NCBI GenBank assembly: GCA_002898275.1
Contig: BEIQ01000001.1
Span: 427,899-491,898 of the forward strand
Direction of reading: 5' to 3'
DNA length: 64,000 bases
Source of the DNA: a bacterium HR40
GTDB taxonomy: Bacteria; Pseudomonadota; Alphaproteobacteria; Geminicoccales; Geminicoccaceae
The first letter of the stretch is position 1, and each line of letters begins with the position of its first letter. The translations under genes and the position numbers were made by a program. Positions 1-7,645 of this stretch are shown here, in pieces. A model generated the notes under the pieces. The model made no database searches. It worked only from the letters and a program-made list of their open reading frames with translations, and was not told the origin of the DNA.

Positions 1-1
1 G

Positions 2-787
2 GAACGACCCCTCGTCCATCTCGTCGGCGCCGGACCGGGTGATCCGGAGCTCCTCACGGTCAAGGCCTGGAGACTGCTCGAGCGGGCCGATGTGGTGGTC
101 CACGATCGGCTCGTCGGCGAGGGCGTGCTCCGGCTCGTTCCTGGCTCGGCGCTTCGCATCGATGTCGGCAAAAGGCCGGGCTGCCACCGATTCCGGCAGG
201 AGGAGATCAACGAACTTCTCGCCCGGCTGGCGGCACCGGGGCGAACGGTGGTGCGCCTCAAGGGTGGGGACCCCTTCGTCTTCGGTCGCGGCGGCGAAGA
301 GGCGTTGTTCCTCCTGGAGCGGGGGATCGATGTCGAAGTGGTCCCCGGCGTGACCGCGGCGTTCGCCGCAGCCGCTTCCCGACGAGTGCCGCTCACCCAT
401 CGCGGGGTGGCGAGCAGTGTGCGCTTCTTGACGGGACACGGTCGCGACGGCTGGTGGCTCGATGTCGACTGGCGAAGCGTTGCCGATCCCGCCACCACCC
501 TCGTTCTCTACATGGCGCTCCAAGCGATCGGTGCGATCGCAGCCCGATTGATCGAGGGCGGGCTCGATCCGGCGACCCCGGTACTGGCGGTCGAGAACGC
601 GAGCTTGGACGAGGAGCGGAGCCTGCGCTCCACCTTGGGCGCCATCGAGACGGAGGTGCGGCTCGCGGGCTTCGACACTCCGGTTCTCTTCATCGTCGGC
701 ACGGTCGTCGAGGTGCTACCGGATCGACCGAAGGCTCGGGCTGTGGCCCGGGCGATGCGGGGCACGGAGCCGCTCCTCCATGCCTAG
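2..787 (+). CDS. nirE: uroporphyrinogen-III C-methyltransferase, 5' end outside window
   Basis: SAM-dependent methylation of uroporphyrinogen III at C2 and C7 to precorrin-2, the first committed step toward siroheme and heme d1. The frame is open from base 2, so only a few N-terminal residues are missing; 261 codons are visible. The SUMT signature GAGPGDPELLTVKA lies at the left edge and LKGGDPFVFGRGGEE follows near 258-302. The TAG stop at 785-787 overlaps the nirC start by 8 nt, so it is the first visible gene of the heme d1 operon. I call it NirE rather than CobA or CysG because of these neighbours and because no CysG dehydrogenase/ferrochelatase domain follows. The symbol is inferred from context; the enzyme family is certain. 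Confidence 0.93.
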   Translation, partial: ERPLVHLVGAGPGDPELLTVKAWRLLERADVVVHDRLVGEGVLRLVPGSALRIDVGKRPGCHRFRQEEINELLARLAAPGRTVVRLKGGDPFVFGRGGEEALFLLERGIDVEVVPGVTAAFAAAASRRVPLTHRGVASSVRFLTGHGRDGWWLDVDWRSVADPATTLVLYMALQAIGAIAARLIEGGLDPATPVLAVENASLDEERSLRSTLGAIETEVRLAGFDTPVLFIVGTVVEVLPDRPKARAVARAMRGTEPLLHA

Positions 788-1097
788 AGGTGCGAGCCTC
801 GTTGCCGTCCTGGTGCTGGCAGCGGCCGCAGCCGGGGCGGAGGAGCCCGATCCGGCGCGGCAGGCGGAGCTGTTGCACATGCTGCGCCAGGACTGCGGTT
901 CCTGCCACGGCATGCGCCTCTCGGGCGGCCTCGGCCCGCCACTCTCGCCGCAAGCGCTTGCCGGAAAGGACCGGGAGGCGCTCGTTGCCATCGTCCTCGA
1001 TGGCGTTCCGGGTCGACCGATGCCTCCGTGGCGGCCGTATCTCTCGGAAGGGGAGGCCTTTTGGCTCGTCGACCGGCTGCGGGAGGGGCTGCGGTGA
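780..1097 (+). CDS. nirC: NirC-type c-type cytochrome
   Basis: Small monoheme periplasmic cytochrome c (105 aa) of heme d1 gene clusters. A hydrophobic signal sequence rich in Ala/Leu/Val ends near residue 20 (AAAAGAEE), a CGSCH heme-binding motif follows at about residue 39, and a distal PMPPWRPY segment supplies the probable axial Met. The length and the PMPPW motif match NirC (cytochrome c55x), proposed as an electron donor to NirS or acceptor from NirN. It starts inside the last codons of nirE and its TGA overlaps the GTG of nirF, indicating translational coupling. Other small class I cytochromes are possible, but context favours NirC. Confidence 0.88.
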   Translation: MPRGASLVAVLVLAAAAAGAEEPDPARQAELLHMLRQDCGSCHGMRLSGGLGPPLSPQALAGKDREALVAIVLDGVPGRPMPPWRPYLSEGEAFWLVDRLREGLR

Positions 1098-2266
1098 AGG
1101 GCTGGCCGGTAGTCGTCCTCGTGGGGCTTGCGTTCGTCGGTGTCGCGGCGGCTGAGCCGCGGGGGAGCGGCGACCTCGGGATCGTCATCGAGCGCGCCGA
1201 CGGCTCGGTGCTCGTCGTGGACACGAGCGCGCGCCGCGTTCTCGGCCGCATCGCAGGTCTCGGCGATCTCAGCCACGCGGCGGCAGTGTTCTCGCCGGAC
1301 CAGCGCTACGCCTATGTGTTCGGTCGCGATGGCGGCCTGAGCCGCCTCGACCTTCTCGAGCAGCGCCTCGATCGGCGCATCGTGCAAGCGGGCAACTCCA
1401 TCGGCGGAGCCATCTCGGGCGACGGGCGGCTCGTCGCGGTGGCGAACTATGAACCGGGGGGTGTGCGCATCTTCGACGCCGCGACCCTGGAGCGGGTGGC
1501 CGATATCCCCGCGATCGGAAGGGACGGGACGCGCTCCAAGGTGGTGGGGCTCGAGGACTATGGTCGTCGTCGCTTCGCGTTCTCCCTCTACGACGCCGGC
1601 GAAATCTGGCTCGCCGATCTCGCCGATCCGCAAAGCCCTCGGATCGCCCGCTTTTCCGGGATCGGCCGGCTCCCCTATGACGGCCTGGTCACGCCCGACG
1701 GACGCTATTACCTGGCGGGTCTTTTCGGGGAAGACGGCCTCGTTTTGCTGGATCTGTGGCAACAGCCGCCGCAGCCGCGCCGCATCCTCGAGGGCTACGG
1801 GCGTGGCGAAGAGCCGCTTCCGGTCTACAAGATGCCGCATCTCGAGGGCTGGGCGCAGGCGGGTGACCTGCTTTTCTTACCCGCCGTCGGCCGGCACGAG
1901 CTGCTCGTGGTCGATCGCCGGCAGGGATTTGCCGAAGTCGCCCGCATCGCCGTCGACGGTCAGCCGGTCTTCGCCGTGGCCCGTCCCGACGGTCGCCAGG
2001 TCTGGGTGAACTTCGCCTTTCCCGCCAACGACCGAGTCCAGATCGTCGATGTTCCGAGCCTCGCGACGGTCGCCACCCTGAACCCGGGCAAGGCCGTCCT
2101 GCACATCGAGTTCACGCCGCGGTCGGGCGAGGCGTGGATCTCGGCGCGCGACTCCGGCAGTGTCGTGGTCTTCGACGGCGAGAGTTTGGTCGAGCTCGCC
2201 CGACTGCCGGCGCGCAGCCCCTCGGGAATCTTCTTTACCGCCCGTGCCAACCGAATGGGGTTCTGA
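1094..2266 (+). CDS. nirF: heme d1 biosynthesis protein NirF
   Basis: Periplasmic eight-bladed beta-propeller related to the d1 domain of cytochrome cd1, needed at a late step of heme d1 synthesis. I chose the GTG at 1094 (overlapping the nirC stop), which gives a 390-aa protein with a signal peptide (WPVVVLVGLAFVGVAAAEP); the upstream in-frame ATG at 1028 lies well inside nirC. There is no lipobox cysteine, so this copy looks like a soluble periplasmic form rather than the lipoprotein seen in some Pseudomonas. Propeller-type repeats of the form 'DxxxRRVLGRI...' run through the protein, and the C-terminus SGIFFTARANRMGF is typical of NirF. Gap to nirD is 2 nt. Confidence 0.92.
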   Translation: MKGWPVVVLVGLAFVGVAAAEPRGSGDLGIVIERADGSVLVVDTSARRVLGRIAGLGDLSHAAAVFSPDQRYAYVFGRDGGLSRLDLLEQRLDRRIVQAGNSIGGAISGDGRLVAVANYEPGGVRIFDAATLERVADIPAIGRDGTRSKVVGLEDYGRRRFAFSLYDAGEIWLADLADPQSPRIARFSGIGRLPYDGLVTPDGRYYLAGLFGEDGLVLLDLWQQPPQPRRILEGYGRGEEPLPVYKMPHLEGWAQAGDLLFLPAVGRHELLVVDRRQGFAEVARIAVDGQPVFAVARPDGRQVWVNFAFPANDRVQIVDVPSLATVATLNPGKAVLHIEFTPRSGEAWISARDSGSVVVFDGESLVELARLPARSPSGIFFTARANRMGF

Positions 2267-2268
2267 TC

Positions 2269-2733
2269 ATGACCGAAGCCACGCTGAGCGACTACGAAAA
2301 ACGCCTCCTCGACGACTTCCAAAAGGAGTTTCCCCTCCACCCGCGGCCGTTCGCGGTGATCGCCGAGCGGCTCGGGGTGGACGAGGACACAGTCCTCGAT
2401 CTCTTGTGCGAATTGCAGGAGCGCGGTCTGATTTCGCGCGTGGGTGCAGTGGTCGAACCGCACCGGGTCGGCTACAGCACTCTTGCCGCGATGCGCGTGC
2501 CGCAGGAGATGCTGGAGGCGGTGGGCCGTTTCGTGGCCTCGCATCCGGAAGTGAATCACTGCTACGAGCGGGAGCACGGGCTCAATCTCTGGTTCGTGGT
2601 CGCGGCATCCTCGCGTCGCAAGGTCGCCGAGGTGCTCGCGGACATCGAGTATCGCACCGGCCTGCCGGTGCTCGACCTGCCGCTCGAAGAGGCCTTCCGG
2701 CTCGATCTCGGGTTCCCGCTGACATGGGAGTGA
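2269..2733 (+). CDS. nirD: siroheme decarboxylase subunit NirD
   Basis: AsnC/Lrp-fold protein (154 aa) with an N-terminal winged-helix-like part and a C-terminal RAM-like domain. NirD, L, G and H family members together (AhbA/AhbB homologues) decarboxylate the two acetate groups of siroheme to give 12,18-didecarboxysiroheme. The FPLHPRPFAVIAERLGVDED segment and GLNLWFV near the C-terminal half mark it as the D/G-type partner. The ATG at 2269 sits 2 nt after the nirF stop. The next gene begins inside its last codons (10-nt overlap). Assignment among the four paralogues relies on gene order plus the D/G versus L/H sequence split. Confidence 0.88.
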   Translation: MTEATLSDYEKRLLDDFQKEFPLHPRPFAVIAERLGVDEDTVLDLLCELQERGLISRVGAVVEPHRVGYSTLAAMRVPQEMLEAVGRFVASHPEVNHCYEREHGLNLWFVVAASSRRKVAEVLADIEYRTGLPVLDLPLEEAFRLDLGFPLTWE

Positions 2734-3233
2734 GCGAACGCGATCGGTGCCTGCTCGCTGCGGTTGCCGGGGGGCTACCGTTCGTCCGGCGCCCCTTTGC
2801 CGCGATCGGCGAGCGCTGCGGCATGGACGAGGAGGAGGTGATCGCGCGCCTGCGGCGGATGCTGGCGACCGGGGTGATCCGTCGCTTCGGCATCGTGGTC
2901 AGACATCGTGCCCTTGGCTATCGCGCCAATGCCATGGTGGTGTTCGACGTGCCGGATGCCGATGTGCGGCAGAAGGCCCTCCGCCTCTGCGATCTGCCGT
3001 TCGTCACTCTTTGCTATCGGCGCCGGCGGCGGCCACCCCTCTGGCCCTACAACCTCTTCTGCATGATCCACGGTCGGGAACGCGGCCGGGTCGAGCGGCT
3101 GGCGGAGGAGGCTGCGCGATTTGCCGGCATCGCCCATCTGCCGCGTGCCGCGCTCTTCAGCCGGCGTTGTTTCGTCCAGCGCGGTGCCCGCTACGAGCCC
3201 CCCCTCGCCTTGCCCGAGGCGGAGGTCCGATGA
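2724..3233 (+). CDS. nirL: siroheme decarboxylase subunit NirL
   Basis: Second AsnC-like siroheme decarboxylase subunit (169 aa). It carries the L/H-type signature WPYNLFCMIHG near residue 115, which differs from the 'FNMWFV' form of NirD/NirG, and the shared 'PFVRRPFAAIGERCGMDEEEV' style N-terminal region. In AhbA/AhbB-type enzymes one subunit type contributes substrate-binding and catalytic histidines; here His119 in the MIHG segment is the obvious candidate. The ATG at 2724 overlaps nirD by 10 nt. A GGAGG at 3221-3225 near its end serves nirG. Confidence 0.86.
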   Translation: MGVSERDRCLLAAVAGGLPFVRRPFAAIGERCGMDEEEVIARLRRMLATGVIRRFGIVVRHRALGYRANAMVVFDVPDADVRQKALRLCDLPFVTLCYRRRRRPPLWPYNLFCMIHGRERGRVERLAEEAARFAGIAHLPRAALFSRRCFVQRGARYEPPLALPEAEVR

Positions 3234-3676
3234 TGGATGCCACGGACCGGGCGCTCTTGCGGGAACTCCAAGCCGGTGTCGCGGCCGTGCCGCGTCCCTT
3301 CGCGCCGATCGCGCAGAAGCTGGGGATCGACGAGGCCGAGGTCGTGAGGCGCCTCGAACGGATGCGGGAGGACGGCAGGCTCGGTCGCTTCGGGCCATTG
3401 TTCGATGCCGAACAGCTGGGCGGGGCGGTCGCCCTGTGCGCCATGGCGGTGCCGCCCGAGCGTTTCACCGAAGTGGCGGCACTGGTCAAAAGTTTCCCTG
3501 AGGTCGCCCACAATTACGAGCGGACCGGTCGCTTCAACATGTGGTTCGTGCTCGCCGTCCTCGATCCCGAAGCCATCCCGCGGGTGGTGGCGGACATCGA
3601 ACGCGACACCGGTCTTTCGGTCCTTCTCTTGCCCAAACTCGAGGAATACCGACTCGAGCTGAGGTTCGAGCCATGA
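3230..3676 (+). CDS. nirG: siroheme decarboxylase subunit NirG
   Basis: Third AsnC-like subunit (148 aa), D/G-type: it has FNMWFVLAVLDPEA in the C-terminal half and the shared VPRPFAPIAQKLGIDEAEV region. It begins with two consecutive ATG codons at 3230 and 3233; the first overlaps the nirL stop and either could be used, with a GGAGG ribosome binding site at 3221-3225. Acts with the other three subunits in siroheme decarboxylation in the cytoplasm. The stop overlaps the nirH start as ATGA. Confidence 0.87.
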   Translation: MMDATDRALLRELQAGVAAVPRPFAPIAQKLGIDEAEVVRRLERMREDGRLGRFGPLFDAEQLGGAVALCAMAVPPERFTEVAALVKSFPEVAHNYERTGRFNMWFVLAVLDPEAIPRVVADIERDTGLSVLLLPKLEEYRLELRFEP

Positions 3677-4179
3677 GTCTGGATCCGCGCGATCTCGAAC
3701 TCGTTCGAGCGACCCAGGAAGGCTTGCCGCTCGTCGAGCGTCCCTTTCTGGCCGTCGCTTCTCGGCTCGGCTGGAGCGAGGCCGAGGTGCTCGCTCGCCT
3801 GCGTGCCCTCCTCGAGCGTCGCGCCGTGCGCCGTATCGCCTTGGTCCCGGACCATTTTCGCCTAGGGTACGTCGCGAACGGCATGTGTGTCTTCGATGTC
3901 GACGATGCCCGAGTGAGCGAACTCGGGCGACAGGTCGGCAGCCTTCCCTTCGTGTCGCACTGCTATCGTCGGCCGCGGGTCCTTCCCGAGTGGCCCTACA
4001 ATCTCTTCGCCATGGTCCACGGCCGGGACCGCAGCGAGGTGCTCGCTCGCCTCCCGGAGATCTTGGCGGTTCTCGGCGATGCCTGCCATGGCCACGACGT
4101 GCTGTGGTCGCGGCGCATCCTCAAGAAGACGGGCCTACGGCTGCGCGAGCCGCGAGGGAGCCAGTCATGTTTCGCCTGA
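3673..4179 (+). CDS. nirH: siroheme decarboxylase subunit NirH
   Basis: Fourth AsnC-like subunit (168 aa), L/H-type: it contains WPYNLFAMVHG, matching the corresponding NirL motif one paralogue upstream. The separate presence of D, L, G and H shows the full four-gene set rather than the fused NirDL seen in Paracoccus and Pseudomonas stutzeri types. The ATG at 3673 overlaps the nirG stop by 4 nt, and its own end overlaps nirJ by 13 nt. It presumably pairs with NirG to decarboxylate the second acetate group. Confidence 0.86.
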   Translation: MSLDPRDLELVRATQEGLPLVERPFLAVASRLGWSEAEVLARLRALLERRAVRRIALVPDHFRLGYVANGMCVFDVDDARVSELGRQVGSLPFVSHCYRRPRVLPEWPYNLFAMVHGRDRSEVLARLPEILAVLGDACHGHDVLWSRRILKKTGLRLREPRGSQSCFA

Positions 4180-5360
4180 GCCGCTACATGCGGGAGCTCC
4201 TGGCACCCACGCCGGTGCGCGCCACCAGACCTCGAGCCCCCGTCGTCATCTGGAATCTGATCCGTCGTTGCAACCTCAACTGCATCCACTGCTATTCGCT
4301 CTCCACCGACGTCGACTTCCCGGGAGAGCTGTCGACCGCGGAAGTCTTCGCGGTGCTCGAGGACCTCAAGGCCTTCGGGGTGCCGGCACTCGTTCTCTCG
4401 GGTGGCGAACCCCTTTTGCGCCCGGATATTTTCGAAATCTCTCGACATGCGAGAGGGCTCGGCTTCCACCTCGCCCTGTCGACCAACGGCGCGCTCATCG
4501 ACGAGGCCATGGCCGACCGCATCGCCGAGGTCGGCTACGACTATGTGGGAGTGTCGCTCGACGGCATCGGCGAGGTCCACGACCGTTTTCGTCGGGTACC
4601 CGGATGCTTCGAGGCGTCGCTGCGCGGCATCCGCCTCTGTCGCCAGCGCGGCGTGCGGGTGGGGCTGCGTTTCACCGTGACCGAACGCAATGTCGAAAGC
4701 CTGCCGGCGCTTCTCGACCTCATGGAGGAGGAGCAGGTCGATCGCTTCTACCTGTCCCACCTCGTCTATGCCGGGCGCGGTCACCGCTACCGCGAAGACG
4801 ATGCCTATCACCGGACGAGCCGCAGGGTCATGAACCTCCTCTTCGAGCGCTGTTGGCAACACCTGGTCGAAGGCCGCAACACCGAGTTCGTCACGGGCAA
4901 CAACGATGCCGATGCCGTCTATTTCCTGATCTGGGTCAAACGGAACTTTCCCGATCGCGCCGACCACATCTCGGCCCATCTCGCGGCCTGGGGTGGCAAT
5001 GCGAGCGGCGTCAACGTCGCCAACATCGACAATCTCGGCAACGTCCACCCCGACACCTTCTGGTGGCATCACAATCTGGGCAATGTGCGCGAACGTCCCT
5101 TCTCCGAGATCTGGCGCGATCCTCGGGATCCCCTCATGGCCGGGCTGCGGCGCCGTCCGCGACCGGTCGAGGGGCGGTGCGGCGCTTGCCGCTGGCTCGC
5201 CATTTGCAACGGCAATACCCGGGTGCGAGCGATGCGGCTGTTCGGCAATCCATGGGCCGAGGATCCGGCCTGCTACCTGAGCGACGCCGAGATCGGCTTG
5301 GCCGCATCGGCGCCAGGCTCGGCCGCGGCCGAGGAGGAGCTCGCCGATGTCGCGCTGTAG
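4167..5360 (+). CDS. nirJ: heme d1 biosynthesis radical SAM protein NirJ
   Basis: Radical SAM enzyme (397 aa) that removes the propionate side chains of didecarboxysiroheme during conversion to heme d1. The [4Fe-4S]/SAM motif C-x3-C-x2-C is at residues 35, 39 and 42 (RRCNLNCIHC). GGEP follows at about residue 86 (LSGGEPLLRPD). The C-terminus holds a second cysteine cluster (CGACRWLAIC ... DPAC), a SPASM-like auxiliary Fe-S region usual in NirJ. The ATG at 4167 lies in the last codons of nirH. A TWW-HHNLGNV stretch before the C-terminal cysteines is characteristic of NirJ/AhbD-type proteins. Confidence 0.94.
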   Translation: MFRLSRYMRELLAPTPVRATRPRAPVVIWNLIRRCNLNCIHCYSLSTDVDFPGELSTAEVFAVLEDLKAFGVPALVLSGGEPLLRPDIFEISRHARGLGFHLALSTNGALIDEAMADRIAEVGYDYVGVSLDGIGEVHDRFRRVPGCFEASLRGIRLCRQRGVRVGLRFTVTERNVESLPALLDLMEEEQVDRFYLSHLVYAGRGHRYREDDAYHRTSRRVMNLLFERCWQHLVEGRNTEFVTGNNDADAVYFLIWVKRNFPDRADHISAHLAAWGGNASGVNVANIDNLGNVHPDTFWWHHNLGNVRERPFSEIWRDPRDPLMAGLRRRPRPVEGRCGACRWLAICNGNTRVRAMRLFGNPWAEDPACYLSDAEIGLAASAPGSAAAEEELADVAL

Positions 5361-6906
5361 GGTCGGATGGTGGCTCGCAGCGGCCGTTGCCACCGCCTCG
5401 GCCCAGGCGGCCTCCGATCCGGTCACCCTCTATGCCACGCACTGCGCCTCCTGCCACGGTGCCGATCGCCTCGGGGGCCAGGGCCCAGCCCTGCTGCCCG
5501 AAGCCTATGGCCGTCTCGATGTCGCCGAGGCAGCCGAAGTGATCGCCAGCGGCCGGCCCGCCACCCGCATGCCCGGTTTTCGCTCGGTCCTCGCGCCCGA
5601 GGAGATCGCATCGCTTGCCGCCTACATCTTCACCCCGCCGAGCACACCGCCGCGCTTCACGGCGAGGGACATCGAGGCCAGTCGTCGGATCCTGGTGGCG
5701 GACGAAGCGCTGCCGGAGCGCCCGCTGTTCGATGCCGATCCCCTCGATCTCTTCGTGCTGGTGGAAGCGGGCGACCATCACATCTCGATCCTCGACGGCG
5801 ACGGTTTCGTCCGGCTCGCCCGCCTTGCCACTCACCGCGCCCTCCACGGCGGGCCGAAGTTCTCGTCCGACGGTCGCTTCGTGTGGACCGCCTCGCGCGA
5901 CGGCTGGATCGAGCGCTTCGATTTGTGGAGCCTCGCCAAGCTAGGCGAGGTGCGCGCCGGGATCCACACGCGCAACATCGCGGTGTCGGCGGACGGACGG
6001 ATACTGGCGGTTGCCAACTGGTTGCCGCGCACCCTCGTGTTGCTCGATGCCCGCACTCTGGCTCCCCTCGACGTGCGGGACATCCGGGGAGCAGGCGGAG
6101 AAGCGACCTCGCGCGCGAGCGCCGTCTACAGTGCGCCGCCGCGGCAGAGTTTCGTGCTCGCCCTCAAGGATGTGCCGGAGATCTGGGAGATCGCATGGGC
6201 GGATCCGGCTCCTCGGCGCTTTTCCGGATTCGGCCACAGCTACGAGAAGGGCATGGAGGAGGTGCTGCCTCCACTGGGCCGGTTTCCCGTGCGCCGCATC
6301 GATCTCGCCACGCCGCTCGAGGATTTCTTCTTCGATCCGTCCTATCGTCTGCTCGTCGGTGCAGCGCGCGACGGCAGCCGTGCCGTCGTCGTCCACCTCG
6401 ACCTCGGCCAGCCGATCGCCGAGATCCCTCTTCCCGGAATGCCCCATCTCGGCGCTGGCATCGCCTTCACCTCGCGCGGACGGCGGCTGCTCGCCATTCC
6501 TCACCTCAAGGAGGCAGCCCTCAGCATCGTCGACCTCGAGACCTTCGCCGTCGTCGAACGCATTCCCACCCTCGGCCCGGGTTTCTTCGTGCGCAGCCAC
6601 GAGAACAGCCCGCACATCTGGGTGGATGCGCTTTTGGGGGCGCAGCGCGATGCGGTGCAGGTCATCGACAAGGAGAGCCTCGAGATCGTCGCCACCCTGC
6701 GGCCTCTACCGGGGAAAACGGCGGGCCACGTCGAGTTCGACCGCGAGGGTCGACATGTGCTCCTCAGCATCCAGGAGGACGAGGGGGCGGTCGTGGTCAT
6801 CGACGACCGTTCGCTCGCGGAAGTCGCCCGCCTTCCGGCCCGGAGGCCTTCGGGAAAATACAATGTCTGGAACAAGACTCGGTTGTCCGAGGGCACGAGC
6901 CACTGA
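5347..6906 (+). CDS. nirN: cytochrome cd1-like dihydro-heme d1 dehydrogenase NirN
   Basis: Periplasmic protein of 519 aa with a signal peptide (cleavage near SAQAAS), a class I cytochrome c domain with CASCH at about residue 33, and a C-terminal eight-bladed d1-type propeller. NirN oxidises dihydro-heme d1 to heme d1 and passes it to NirS. The closing PSGKYNVWNKTR motif and the position last in the d1 pathway set favour NirN over the nitrite reductase NirS. Candidate heme-d1-contacting histidines are in PGMPHLGAG and SHENSPHIW. It overlaps nirJ by 14 nt. A divergent NirS is not fully excluded by eye; confirming it needs alignment of the c-domain N-terminus and the two d1-pocket histidines. 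Confidence 0.86.
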   Translation: MSRCRVGWWLAAAVATASAQAASDPVTLYATHCASCHGADRLGGQGPALLPEAYGRLDVAEAAEVIASGRPATRMPGFRSVLAPEEIASLAAYIFTPPSTPPRFTARDIEASRRILVADEALPERPLFDADPLDLFVLVEAGDHHISILDGDGFVRLARLATHRALHGGPKFSSDGRFVWTASRDGWIERFDLWSLAKLGEVRAGIHTRNIAVSADGRILAVANWLPRTLVLLDARTLAPLDVRDIRGAGGEATSRASAVYSAPPRQSFVLALKDVPEIWEIAWADPAPRRFSGFGHSYEKGMEEVLPPLGRFPVRRIDLATPLEDFFFDPSYRLLVGAARDGSRAVVVHLDLGQPIAEIPLPGMPHLGAGIAFTSRGRRLLAIPHLKEAALSIVDLETFAVVERIPTLGPGFFVRSHENSPHIWVDALLGAQRDAVQVIDKESLEIVATLRPLPGKTAGHVEFDREGRHVLLSIQEDEGAVVVIDDRSLAEVARLPARRPSGKYNVWNKTRLSEGTSH

Positions 6907-7645
6907 CGCGGCCCTCGTGCTGGTCACCCACGGCGTCGCCGGCGGCCCGGGGGTCGCTGCCTCCCACGCCGCGGCGCTCGCCGCCCGCCTTCCGGGGGTG
7001 GCAGTGCGGGTTGCCTGTCTGCGCGGCGAGCCGAGGCTCGAGACGGTGGTCGACGGGCTCTCGGCGCGGCTGCTCCTGCTGCTGCCGGTGCTCATGGCGG
7101 ACGGCTACATTCGTGACGGACTCGAGCGCCGCCTTCGCGAACGGGGAATCCGCCCACCGCCCTTGCTCCTGCCGCCGCTCGGGAGCATCCCCGCCCTCGC
7201 TGCCGTGCTCACCCGGATGGCGCAGCGAACGGCCCGCGAAGCAGGTCTCGATCCGGCGACGACCACTCTCGTCCTCGTGGCCCACGGCACCCCCAAACAT
7301 CCCGCAAGCGGCCGCACCGTCGCCGAACAGGCGGCGAGGATCGAGCGGTCCGGACGCTTTGCTGCGGTCGAAACGGCCTTTCTCGAGCAGGAGCCCTTTC
7401 TTGCCGATCGCCTGCTCCGGCTGTGCCGGCGGCCGGCTGTCGTCGTGGGCTTCTTCGTCGATGCTGGGCCGCACGGCCGCGACGATGTCCGGCGCGTTCT
7501 CGAGGGTTTTCCTGCGATCCCCTATGCCGGCGTGGTGGGGGAACGTCCGGAGGTGGTGCCACTCCTTCTCGACATGGCGCAGAGCGCCCTGCGTCGGCCG
7601 CCGCTGCGGACCGCTAGCGAGGCGACAGGGGCTGCCGCCGGCTAG
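6863..7645 (+). CDS. CbiX/SirB-type sirohydrochlorin chelatase-like protein
   Basis: 260-aa protein made of two CbiX-like half domains. The first begins VLVTHGVAGGPG and continues to LLLLPVLMADGYIRDGL; the second begins VLVAHGTPKHPASGRT and ends with FFVDAGPHGRDDVRR and YAGVVGERPEV. The HG histidines and the GPHGRDD segment correspond to metal and substrate contacts of sirohydrochlorin/cobalt chelatases. The ATG at 6863 overlaps nirN by 44 nt; a GTG at 6917 is the alternative start. As last gene of the heme d1 operon it could insert Fe2+ into sirohydrochlorin, a step otherwise unassigned here; this role is inferred. Its stop overlaps the stop of the convergent DUF294 gene. Confidence 0.75.
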   Translation: MSGTRLGCPRARATDAALVLVTHGVAGGPGVAASHAAALAARLPGVAVRVACLRGEPRLETVVDGLSARLLLLLPVLMADGYIRDGLERRLRERGIRPPPLLLPPLGSIPALAAVLTRMAQRTAREAGLDPATTTLVLVAHGTPKHPASGRTVAEQAARIERSGRFAAVETAFLEQEPFLADRLLRLCRRPAVVVGFFVDAGPHGRDDVRRVLEGFPAIPYAGVVGERPEVVPLLLDMAQSALRRPPLRTASEATGAAAG

